Source: CAYGHG01 sp964349515 (GTDB taxonomy: Bacteria > Oederibacteriota > PGYV01 > CAYGHG01). From it: 13,277 nucleotides of DNA. This document shows positions 7,479 through 13,277 of the stretch, in pieces (the stretch's first letter is position 1; the number at the start of each line of letters is the position of its first letter). Below the pieces are notes generated by a model. That model ran no database searches, had not been told where the DNA came from, and saw only the letters and a list, made by a program, of their open reading frames with translations. The stretch is from positions 1 through 13,277 of the forward strand of contig CAYGHG010000073.1 in assembly GCA_964349515.1 (NCBI GenBank), in the 5' to 3' direction. Position numbers and translations under genes: made by a program.

Positions 7479-7547
7479 ATGCCTGAATACGAAACAGTAA
7501 CACCGTGCCTTGACTCATTTGTCAGCCGAAAGCTTGCTGCAGGCTGA
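7479..7547 (+). CDS. Small ORF, 22 codons, strong ribosome site
   Basis: GGAGG at 7468-7472 lies 6 nt before an ATG at 7479, giving MPEYETVTPCLDSFVSRKLA plus two residues and a TGA. It begins 22 nt after the lipoprotein stop, so it could be cotranscribed. I do not recognise the peptide. It may be a real small protein or the surviving 5' end of a gene whose remainder was lost, since the long repeat copy begins 40 nt after its stop. Confidence 0.35.
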   Translation: MPEYETVTPCLDSFVSRKLAAG

Positions 7548-7712
7548 AGACATTGCAACAAAAATGCTAATAAAATATAGGGAATTAGTAAAAAACGGTG
7601 CCGGAGACTGCTTTAATACTTTTGAATGGAATTTAAGGCTGATTGGCAGGGGGCTTTGTAGGAGATTGAGTACGGGAGGATAGAAAAGACAGGACAAACC
7701 AAGGGCAAAGGC

Positions 7713-7737
7713 GAGCGGCAGCTGAAGCCGGCCGCTC
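7713..7737 (+). repeat. Hairpin module: GAGCGGC/GCCGCTC stem
   Basis: GAGCGGC (7713-7719) pairs with GCCGCTC (7731-7737) and is followed by TACGTGGG. It is the same 25-nt module as 6119-6143, including the AGCTGAAGCCG loop. Confidence 0.78.
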
Positions 7738-7772
7738 TACGTGGGATGCGGAAAAGACTTTAAGACAAATAC

Positions 7773-7796
7773 GAGACACACGCGGAGGTGTGTCTC
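7773..7796 (+). repeat. Hairpin module: 9-bp stem, GCGGAG loop
   Basis: GAGACACAC (7773-7781) pairs perfectly with GTGTGTCTC (7788-7796) around the loop GCGGAG, followed by TACGCAGGGG. Compared with 6046-6067, three stem positions differ and are compensated on the other arm, while the loop and the downstream TACG are kept. Confidence 0.82.
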
Positions 7797-7883
7797 TACG
7801 CAGGGGAAAAGAAAAAGGACTAAAGACGAATAGGAGCTACGGGGTAGAAGAATAGTTCTGTAAATTCGGAATTATGAATAACT

Positions 7884-8537
7884 TCAGAAAAAATAGCCGC
7901 CATAAAGCTCGAGGCTGCATACGTCGCCGAATAATAAGCCGCCCTGATTCAAATAAACGGAAAATGACAATCCTGTTACCGCTGTTCCTGTGCCTGTGCT
8001 GATTTTGACCCCGCACTCGGCTGTAAGCGCTGTTGGTGTGGAGTTGAAATGGCTCTCTCCGGAATAATCGTAAGGTGAAAATGCAGGGTCATTGTTTTGT
8101 AATTCAGCCGTTTGTAACACCACAACCGCCTGCTTGATACCGGCCGATAAAAAGATTTTAAGCGTTTCGCTTACGGAAAACTGAAACTCGGGTGAGAGTT
8201 GTATTTCGGCCATGCTGAAGCTATTTGCGGCATCGGCGGTATGCTCTGTAAATGTAATATCCGGATAGTCTCCGGTGGAATGCCTGAAAGTCATTATTTG
8301 ATTTATGTTAATTACGGAGTATTTCAGGGCAGTCTTGATACCGAATGAGCCGCTGATGCTGAAATGGGCGGCAGCGCCGGCAGAAAAACCGGGAGAGAAC
8401 AGAGTGGTGTCATCCTCGCCGGTCATTGTAAACCAGGAATGAGTCAAACCTGCCAGCGGCATAAACTGAACATCCATTGATTTTGAAGTCCCGGCTAATA
8501 AAAATACTATGCAAAGCGTCAGAATGTTTTTCTTCAT
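7884..8537 (-). CDS. Small outer-membrane beta-barrel-like protein
   Basis: A 217-residue protein with a signal peptide (MKK, hydrophobic core ILTLCIVFLLAG, likely cut after SKS at about residue 20). The mature part has alternating strands with many Gly, Ser, Thr and aromatic residues (SISGSFGIKTALKYSVI, LKIFLSAGIKQAVVVL) and ends LELYGGYFF, an aromatic C-terminus as in BAM-inserted barrels. Length and layout fit the OmpA/OmpX-like porin-family barrels (about 8 strands); I cannot assign a closer family. The only early Cys (C9) is inside the hydrophobic core and not in a lipobox, so it is not a lipoprotein. The minus-strand AAGGGGGAT tract just before ATG serves as a ribosome site, and a good promoter lies upstream. 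It converges on the lipoprotein gene across repeat copy 4. Confidence 0.75.
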   Translation of the reverse strand: MKKNILTLCIVFLLAGTSKSMDVQFMPLAGLTHSWFTMTGEDDTTLFSPGFSAGAAAHFSISGSFGIKTALKYSVININQIMTFRHSTGDYPDITFTEHTADAANSFSMAEIQLSPEFQFSVSETLKIFLSAGIKQAVVVLQTAELQNNDPAFSPYDYSGESHFNSTPTALTAECGVKISTGTGTAVTGLSFSVYLNQGGLLFGDVCSLELYGGYFF

Positions 8538-8560
8538 ATATCCCCCTTAATGTTTTTATC

Positions 8561-8589
8561 AGTATATCAAATTAAGTTTGTTTTGTAAA
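8561..8589 (-). promoter_or_regulatory. Sigma70-like promoter for the small barrel gene
   Basis: On the minus strand TTTACA (8589-8584, 5/6 to consensus) and TATACT (8566-8561, 5/6) are separated by exactly 17 nt. Transcription would start near 8554, about 17 nt before the start codon at 8537. The barrel gene therefore appears independent of the upstream S23-type gene. Confidence 0.7.
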
Positions 8590-8671
8590 TCCGGCACAAT
8601 AGAGGAAAGATTATAAGAAAACTCATAATGGCAAATGTTGGCGGCAATTAAGACAGTAAAGCAGAGTTGGC

Positions 8672-9226
8672 TCAGCGGTTTTTGTTTCTTTCCTCAAGCC
8701 TGGCTTTGAACATGCGTTCTTTCAAACCTCCGGTTGTTACAAAATCTCTTTCCAGCTGTCTCAGCTGTTGGTCTAGTAGGTAGTTGGCCTGGTGGATGAG
8801 GCAGAGGATTGTGTTGGCGGCTGTTTCGGCGGGGCCTTCCAGATAGACCTTATAGGACATATAAGACCTATGTGCCTGCCGTCCTATTGCCCTTACGGCC
8901 TGCGCCTGCGCTGAGTCCTTGCTCCAAAGCGTCAGACCGTGCTGACGCAGATAGTCTTTGTAGTCGAGCAGTAGTTCCTCAAGGCTCGCTCTCGCTACTC
9001 CTACCAGTTTTATCTCGGTTTCTTTAGAGACGGCTGATGCCATGCTGCCTTCGGCGATGTTTTGTCGGCCGCTGCGCGCTGCCTGTGTCATCTGGTCTGT
9101 GGTGCGGGAGTATTTACTTACAAAGCGTTCACAAAACTTAACTGTAGCGTCATAGACTATTTCCTACATCTGGAAAGATTTTAGGTTTTGGTATCCGCCA
9201 TGTGCCGGTATGAAGCCGGCTGTCAT
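8672..9226 (-). pseudogene. Four-helix-bundle (S23-type) gene with in-frame TAG
   Basis: Reading leftward from ATG 9226-9224, the frame gives MTAGFIPAHGGYQNLKSFQM, then TAG (9166-9164), then EIVYDATVKFCERFV and on to the TGA at 8672. Ignoring the TAG, the protein is 184 codons. The C-terminal 139 residues from Met 9091 remain open and include ARSGRQNIAEGS, the hallmark of four-helix-bundle proteins first seen as 23S rRNA intervening-sequence ORFs; the longer C-terminal part fits the 'four helix bundle suffix' type. Met 9091 is not a natural start: it falls inside a helix, has no ribosome site, and the homologous text clearly continues upstream. TAG ends other genes in this window normally, so recoding is unlikely. 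I read it as a nonsense mutation or a sequencing error near a contig end. The function of these proteins is not settled. With the gap collapsed, the start overlaps the yifB stop. Confidence 0.75.
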
Positions 9227-9345
9227 ATCCCNNNNNNNNNNNNNNNNNNNNNNNNNNNNNNNNNNNNNNNNNNNNNNNNNNNNNNNNNNNNNNNNNNNNN
9301 NNNNNNNNNNNNNNNNNNNNNNNNNNNNNNNGGCTGTCATATCCC
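9218..9345. other. 100-N scaffold gap flanked by the same 14 nt
   Basis: Exactly 100 N (9232-9331) mark a gap of conventional size. GGCTGTCATATCCC ends the left contig (9218-9231) and begins the right contig (9332-9345). This is best explained by two overlapping contig ends, so the gap probably has no missing sequence. Confidence 0.8.
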
Positions 9346-10911
9346 GACTTTCCAGTAGTCCCTGTCTAGTGAGCGGTACTGTATTGCTTCTGCTATGTGT
9401 GCTGTCTGTATGTCTTTACTGCCTTCAAGGTCTGCTATGGTGCGGGAAACCTTTAAAATGCGGTCATAGGCGCGGGCAGAGAGCCCCAGATTTTCTATGG
9501 CGTTGCGCAAAAGACCCTGTGACTCGGGGTTTAGGTGGCAGTATTTTTTAATCTGCTTGGGGCCCATATGGGCGTTAGAATATGTCCTGACAGCTCCCGG
9601 CCTTGACAGTGCTTCTTCAGTGAGGCTAAAACGGGCTTTTTGGGAGGCTCTGGAGGCGTTTACGCGCTTTCTTATCTCGGATGAGGCTTCTGCCTCCTGT
9701 TTGGAGGATAAATCGCTGTATTGCACCACAGGGACCTCTACGTGTATGTCTATGCGGTCAAGGAGCGGGCCTGATATTTTTGAGACGTATTTTTCCCTCT
9801 GTAGGGCAGAGCATGTACAGGTTTTTGTCGGGTGGGTGTGATAACCGCAGGGGCAGGGGTTCATGGCCGCGAGCAGCATAAATCTGGAAGGGTAAGCAAC
9901 AGACATTGCGGCCCGTGATATGGTGACAGAGCCGTCCTCAAGAGGCTGGCGAAGAACTTCCAGAACGTTTCTGTTAAATTCAGGCAGCTCATCTAAAAAA
10001 AGGACACCGTTGTGGGCGAGTGATACTTCTCCCGGTTTGGGGATTGTACCGCCGCCTATCAGGCCTGCGTCTGAAATGGTGTGGTGAGGCGACCTAAATG
10101 GCCTTGTAGCTATCAGCGAAGTGTGATGCCTCATCTGGCCGGACACGCTGTGTATTTTTGTGGTTTCTATTGCCTCTTCAAGCGACATCTCGGGAAGTAT
10201 GGTAGGGAATCTCCGGCTGAGCATTGTTTTACCGGAGCCCGGAGGGCCGATCATCAGCACGTTGTGGCCGCCTGCGGCCGCGATTTCGAGGGCGCGTTTT
10301 ATGTGCTGCTGCCCCTTGACCTCCGAGAAATCAAAAGGGTATGAGGCGTTTCTGGAAAAGACCTCCACAATATCAATCTTGTGAGGCGCTATATCTTTAA
10401 TGCCGTTCATAAAATCAATGATGTCTTTGAGATTTTTTACCGGTATTACATCTATGCCGGAGACAACGGCTGCTTCATCGGCATTATATACCGGCACTAT
10501 GATGCCTTTGTATTTGCTGTTTCTGGCGAAAAGCGAGGCAGAGAGGCAGCCTCTGACGCTTTTAAGCTCGCCGTCAAGTGAAAGCTCTCCTGTCATTACA
10601 TAGTCCCCGAATTTCGCGGGTTCAATATATCCTTCTGACGCAAGTATGCCTGCCGCTATGGGCAGATCAAAAGAAGGGCCCTCTTTTTTTCTGTCGGCAG
10701 GGGACAGGTTAATGGTGATTTTTTTGTCAACCGGGAAGTCAAAACCGGTATTTGAAATTGCGGAGCGGACACGGTCTTTGCTTTCTTTGACAGATGCATC
10801 AGGCAGCCCCACTACAGAAAATGCGGGAAGCCCCGGCGCGTGGTCCACTTCCACTTCCACTTCGTAGGCGTCAATACCATAAATTGCTACAGATTTAATT
10901 TTGCTCAGCAT
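9337..10911 (-). CDS. yifB: YifB/ComM family Mg-chelatase-like AAA+ ATPase
   Basis: A full-length 524-residue member of the YifB/ComM family. An N-terminal Lon/ChlI-like domain (about 20-145, with DHAPGLPAFSVVGLPD) is followed by the AAA+ core: Walker A GPPGSGKT at 222-229, FRSPHHTISDAGLIGGG at 272-288, Walker B GVLFLDELPEF at 302-312, a Cys cluster at 353, 355, 365 and 367 (CPCGY...TCTC), and GPLLDRIDIHVEVP at 381-394. The C-terminal Mg-chelatase domain ends near 512. In Vibrio, ComM is a hexameric helicase that helps branch migration when incoming DNA is recombined during natural transformation; the same role here is inferred from family membership. No other competence gene is in view. GAGGGG precedes ATG by 7 nt. 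The stop TGA overlaps the ATG of the S23-type gene (ATGA, 9340-9337) once the gap is collapsed. Confidence 0.96.
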   Translation of the reverse strand: MLSKIKSVAIYGIDAYEVEVEVDHAPGLPAFSVVGLPDASVKESKDRVRSAISNTGFDFPVDKKITINLSPADRKKEGPSFDLPIAAGILASEGYIEPAKFGDYVMTGELSLDGELKSVRGCLSASLFARNSKYKGIIVPVYNADEAAVVSGIDVIPVKNLKDIIDFMNGIKDIAPHKIDIVEVFSRNASYPFDFSEVKGQQHIKRALEIAAAGGHNVLMIGPPGSGKTMLSRRFPTILPEMSLEEAIETTKIHSVSGQMRHHTSLIATRPFRSPHHTISDAGLIGGGTIPKPGEVSLAHNGVLFLDELPEFNRNVLEVLRQPLEDGSVTISRAAMSVAYPSRFMLLAAMNPCPCGYHTHPTKTCTCSALQREKYVSKISGPLLDRIDIHVEVPVVQYSDLSSKQEAEASSEIRKRVNASRASQKARFSLTEEALSRPGAVRTYSNAHMGPKQIKKYCHLNPESQGLLRNAIENLGLSARAYDRILKVSRTIADLEGSKDIQTAHIAEAIQYRSLDRDYWKVGI

Positions 10912-10940
10912 GTGTAAACCCCTCTATAGGTTTTTTTAGC

Positions 10941-10968
10941 ATTATATAATAGGGATTTTTAAGGTCAA
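10941..10968 (-). promoter_or_regulatory. Sigma70-like promoter for yifB
   Basis: On the minus strand TTGACC (10968-10963, 5/6) and a perfect TATAAT (10946-10941) are 16 nt apart. Transcription would begin near 10934, leaving a leader of about 23 nt before the start codon at 10911. Confidence 0.75.
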
Positions 10969-10993
10969 TAAGTTTTTAGAAATTTAATTAATA

Positions 10994-11023
10994 AAAAAAA
11001 ACAGGCATTTGCCTGTTTTTTTT
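10994..11023. terminator. Bidirectional rho-independent terminator
   Basis: An A-run plus CAGGC (10994-11006) pairs with GCCTG plus a T-run (11011-11023) around an ATTT loop, giving a 13-bp stem with U-tracts in either direction. It follows the cyclic-nucleotide-binding gene on the minus strand and lies upstream of the yifB promoter, so it separates the two transcription units. Confidence 0.85.
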
Positions 11024-11058
11024 ACTCTAAACTCTAAACTGTGAACTGTAGACTGTTC
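11024..11058. repeat. Five tandem heptamers (ACTSTRR-like)
   Basis: The 35 nt between the terminator and the next gene's stop codon divide exactly into ACTCTAA, ACTCTAA, ACTGTGA, ACTGTAG, ACTGTTC. The first two are identical and the rest share the ACT start. This is a degenerate 7-nt minisatellite. Confidence 0.75.
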
Positions 11059-11514
11059 CTATTCAATCCAGAATGAAATTACTTCAAGGTTTTTATTTGC
11101 CTGTCTCAGGCGGTTTGAGAGAATTTTTACAAGTATGTCAACAATCTTAAGGGCTGTCTGGGGGGATTTTTGCCTGATTGTCATATAGTTGTCACGCGTG
11201 ATTGTAAGCACTATAGAGTCGGCTCCTGCTTTGGCCGCTGCGGAGCGGGGAAGCCCGTCAAGAAGCGCCATCTCACCGAAAAATTCGCCTGGATTCAGAA
11301 CTGCGATTGTGTTTTCCTTGTCTTTTACTTTTTTGCTGATTTTTACAGAGCCTGATTTAATGATGTACATTTTATCGCCGGGGCCCTCTTCCGGAAATAT
11401 TGTGTCGTTTGTTTTAAATGATTCTTCCGCGCAGATTGAATTGATGGAGTCAATGTCAGCCTGATTTAAATCCTTGAAGCCCTTTGAGGAGAGTAAAAAA
11501 TCGGCAGTTCCCAT
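11059..11514 (-). CDS. Stand-alone cyclic-nucleotide-binding domain protein
   Basis: A 151-residue cytosolic protein made of one cNMP-binding (CAP-type) domain. The core contains FPEEGPGDKMYIIKSGSVKIS (40-60), with Gly residues at the usual turns, and the phosphate-binding cassette FGEMALLDGLPRSA at 79-92, with Glu81 and Arg90 that in CAP and PKA bind the ribose and the cyclic phosphate. A C-terminal helix (about 121-145) follows, but there is no helix-turn-helix, so it is not a CRP/FNR transcription factor. It probably signals through protein contacts. AGGAGG at 11521-11526 (minus strand) is 6 nt before ATG, and the TPR gene stops just before that site, so the two are cotranscribed and probably act together. 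A strong terminator follows. It could bind cAMP, cGMP or c-di-GMP; the intact Glu and Arg favour a cyclic mononucleotide. Confidence 0.92.
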   Translation of the reverse strand: MGTADFLLSSKGFKDLNQADIDSINSICAEESFKTNDTIFPEEGPGDKMYIIKSGSVKISKKVKDKENTIAVLNPGEFFGEMALLDGLPRSAAAKAGADSIVLTITRDNYMTIRQKSPQTALKIVDILVKILSNRLRQANKNLEVISFWIE

Positions 11515-11520
11515 ATTGTG

Positions 11521-11526
11521 CCTCCT
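11521..11526 (-). promoter_or_regulatory. Ribosome binding site between TPR and cNMP genes
   Basis: A perfect AGGAGG on the minus strand directly follows the TAA that ends the TPR frame (11529-11527). It lies 6 nt before the ATG of the cNMP gene. This tight junction shows one transcript and helps confirm where the TPR gene truly ends. Confidence 0.85.
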
Positions 11527-13195
11527 TTAATATATGTTCCTGGTTATTTTTAGTTTCGGAGGCCCGTCGTCGTCGTCATTCTTTGGCAGATTTAGGGCAT
11601 CCTGTTTCGTATTATTATAACTCTGCTGAGCCTCTTCTTCAAGAGAAACAACAGGTATGGATTCGTTTGGCATAGCGAAAATAGAGCTATCAGATGGTTT
11701 GTCCCAGCCCTCTGACGGAGGAAGTTCTATTTCGTTTCTTAAAGGCTCGGCTTCAAGAGAAATTGGAGCAGATGGANNNNNNNNNNNNNNNNNNNNNNNN
11801 NNNNNNNNNNNNNNNNNNNNNNNNNNNNNNNNNNNNNNNNNNNNNNNNNNNNNNNNNNNNNNNNNNNNNNNNNNNNTTCATTCTTTTTAAATACTCGTTT
11901 GGATCTATAGGTGCTGCGGGGGCTTTATCCGGCATTGGTTTTGGTAAAGGTGCTATTGGCTGCGGCGCATTGAATGATATGGCACCTGCCGGTTGGGCAG
12001 GAGGCTGTGGGGCCGGTGCCGGCGGTTGTGAGGCGGCAGGCGCTGTTGTTTTGCCTGACATCTTATCTTTGAGGCTCCTGAGATATGCCTGCTGGTCTTT
12101 TTCGGCAGTCTGCGGGGGAGGCGTGAACTGTTGTTTTGGCTGTTCCGGTTTCTTGTCTATGTATTGGTCGAAAAGCTCCTTTATTTCTTCAAACGGCATG
12201 GATTTCAAATCAGCTATGCGCTGCATCGCGTCGTCAACCATGGCACCGTGCTCATGTATTCTGATGTGTTTGGTGAACTCTGCTACAGCTTTATCATCAT
12301 TGCCTCTGTTTTGATAAAGCTGCCCGAGCATATAGTGCGTATTGGCGTAAGTCGGGTCCAGCGCCACGGCTTTTCTGTATGCGGACACGGCAATGTCAGG
12401 TTTGTCAATTTTGTCATATATAAGGCCTATGGTATTGTATATTTTCGCGCTTTTTGGGTTGAGAGTAAGAGCTTTTTCATATGCTTTGATTGCGAGGTCA
12501 TATTTTTCCTTGTTCTGATAACAGCCTCCGAGTGAAGTATATGCGCTCAGGTAATTTGGGTCTATGGAGAGTGCTTTGTTAAAGGCTTCTATGGCCTTGT
12601 CAAACATTTTACGGTCCATATAGGCGATTCCGAGGTCATGCGCATCTTTTGCTTTGTTTACATTTTTTTTCGCGGCTTCCTCGAGCTTTGCCATTGCGCC
12701 TGATACGTCGTCCTCTTTGAGCATGGAAGATATTCCGAGGTGGTATAAGCGCTCGTTAAACGCAGGGTCAAGTTCGCCCGCTTTTTTAAAAAGCCCCACG
12801 GCTTTTTCAAAATTGCCGGTGTCGTAATACACATTGCCCAGATTATTGTGCAGTACCGCGGAAGAGGGGTTGTTTTCAATCCCTTTTTGATAGACGAAAA
12901 TGGCGTCGCTCATTTTGCCCTGTTTTGCGAATAACAGGCCGAGGCTGTTAAAGGCGTCAATGTGTTTGGGGTTGATGTTTATCAGTTTTTTAAAGTATTC
13001 ATAACCGTTCTGGAAATCTTCCTTTTCAGAATGTACAAAACCGAGGTTATAAAGAGTTTCTTCGTCTTTGGGGAATAGTTTGAGGGCTTTTTCAAGTTCT
13101 TTTATCGCTTTTTCGTGTTCGTCGCGGTTTGCCATCTCAAGCGCGTTATCTATGTATTCTTTCTTTTTTTCCTCATCAGTTTTAAAAAGCCCCAT
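11527..13195 (-). CDS. TPR-repeat protein with Pro-rich tail, spans a gap
   Basis: Residues 1-330 hold about nine TPR units of 34 residues (for example AFNSLGLLFAKQGKMSDAIF, VLHNNLGNVYYDTGNFEKAV, AYTSLGGCYQNKEKYDLAIK), each with the W/L-G-Y-A-P pattern. Residues about 350-430 form a Pro/Gln/Ala-rich linker, ending DPNEYLKRM at 439 before the N-run. Reading straight through 100 N gives a false tail of seven residues. The proper continuation is another frame starting PSAPISLEAEPL and running 82 codons, with an acidic NDDDDGPP near the end, to TAA at 11527. Joining the flanks with no gap yields LKRMNPSAPIS in frame and 522 residues, but the true gap length (a multiple of 3) is unknown. No signal peptide, so it is a cytosolic scaffold. 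The start has only a weak AAGGCGG site. Cotranscribed with the cNMP-binding protein. Partners are not evident. Confidence 0.88.
11777..11876. other. 100-N scaffold gap inside the TPR gene
   Basis: A conventional-size N-run interrupts the coding sequence between the Pro-rich linker and the C-terminal tail. Unlike the first gap, the flanks (…gatgga and ttcattc…) share no overlap. Frame continuity requires a real length divisible by three, and zero satisfies this. Confidence 0.9.
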
Positions 13196-13225
13196 TTTTG
13201 TCCGCCTTCATTTATTTGTTAAATA

Positions 13226-13254
13226 ATTATAGCATACGGCTGTTTCTCTATAAA
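13226..13254 (-). promoter_or_regulatory. Promoter of the TPR-cNMP operon
   Basis: On the minus strand an extended -10, TGC-TATAAT (hexamer 13231-13226), is preceded at 17 nt by TTTATA (13254-13249, 4/6 to TTGACA). Transcription would start near 13219, about 24 nt before the start codon at 13195. Confidence 0.65.
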
Positions 13255-13277
13255 TACAAAAATAGGCGGCCTGACAC

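Larger units (their letters stand above)
7588..7853 (+). repeat. Intergenic repeat, long copy 4 with hairpin modules
   Basis: The core starts GTAAAAAACGGTGCCGG and is 63-nt identical to copy 3 over 7608-7670. Modules follow at about 60-nt steps: hairpin 7713-7737, hairpin 7773-7796, and a worn third module around 7831 (GGAGCTACGGGG). Conserved inter-hairpin text includes CTACGTGGG, GGAAAAGAC and AAGACAAATACGAGAC. The 427-nt space 7457-7883 holds only the small ORF and this repeat, which lies between the convergent lipoprotein and barrel-protein genes. No separate terminator is evident there. Confidence 0.9.

Noticed and set aside
4820..7697. Minus-strand ORFs with near-identical peptides (4820-5044, 5849-6040, 7515-7697)
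   Set aside because: Their similarity comes from the plus-strand intergenic repeat copies they cross. They have no ribosome sites, vary in length and cut into real genes.
5998..7853. CRISPR array made of the repeated hairpins
   Set aside because: The units are few, of uneven spacing, the text between them is itself conserved rather than unique spacers, and no cas gene is present.
9164..9166. TAG recoded as an amino acid in this organism
   Set aside because: TAG ends the barrel gene (2367-2369) and the cNMP gene (11061-11059) normally. A single mutation or error is simpler.
9210..9551. Plus-strand ORF through the first gap
   Set aside because: It runs across 100 N and is antisense to the end of yifB and the start of the S23-type gene.
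11753..11776. SICSNFS as C-terminus of the TPR protein
   Set aside because: It arises only because the N-run length is arbitrary; the other frame gives 82 open codons ending at the next gene's ribosome site.

Overview
The window looks like a scaffold piece from an uncultured Gram-negative bacterium with moderate GC. Evidence for an outer membrane is direct: two proteins with signal peptides end in an aromatic residue as beta-barrel proteins do, and one protein has a lipobox followed by a Thr/Pro-rich stalk. All ten genes stop with ordinary TAA, TAG or TGA. Long Thr-rich stalks and hairpin-rich intergenic repeats recall candidate-phylum bacteria known mainly from metagenomes, but nothing here fixes the taxon. 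Two 100-N runs (9232-9331 and 11777-11876) are scaffold gaps.

Left part, 1-7860, plus strand, accessory in character. It holds a nitroreductase-family flavoprotein (220-840), a probable outer-membrane barrel protein (1050-2369), a membrane-anchored protein with a helical middle and a seven-W-motif propeller (2513-4873), a membrane-anchored protein with MORN-like repeats (5077-5877) and a lipoprotein with a fibrinogen-like domain (6467-7456). The last four are envelope proteins. Each is followed on its 3' side, in the same orientation, by a copy of one intergenic repeat family (about 2390, 4921, 5874 and 7588). The two longest copies carry tandem modules of about 60 nt with hairpins whose stems differ while loop and flanks are conserved. 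This repeat family is the least explained structure in the window.

Right part, 7884-13277, minus strand, more conserved. Reading leftward from 13195, a TPR protein is followed after a 12-nt intergenic space by a stand-alone cyclic-nucleotide-binding protein, both under a good promoter at 13226-13254. A terminator and a 7-nt tandem repeat separate this pair from yifB/comM (9337-10911), which has its own promoter. yifB runs into a four-helix-bundle (S23-type) gene that carries an in-frame TAG at codon 21. A small signal-peptide-bearing barrel protein (7884-8537), with its own sigma70-like promoter, closes the block and converges on the lipoprotein gene.

Both gaps distort gene calls. The same 14 nt lie on each side of the first gap; collapsing them makes the yifB stop and the S23-gene start overlap as ATGA. 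At the second gap the real C-terminus of the TPR protein continues for 82 codons in another frame to a TAA at 11527, and butting the two flanks together keeps that frame open.
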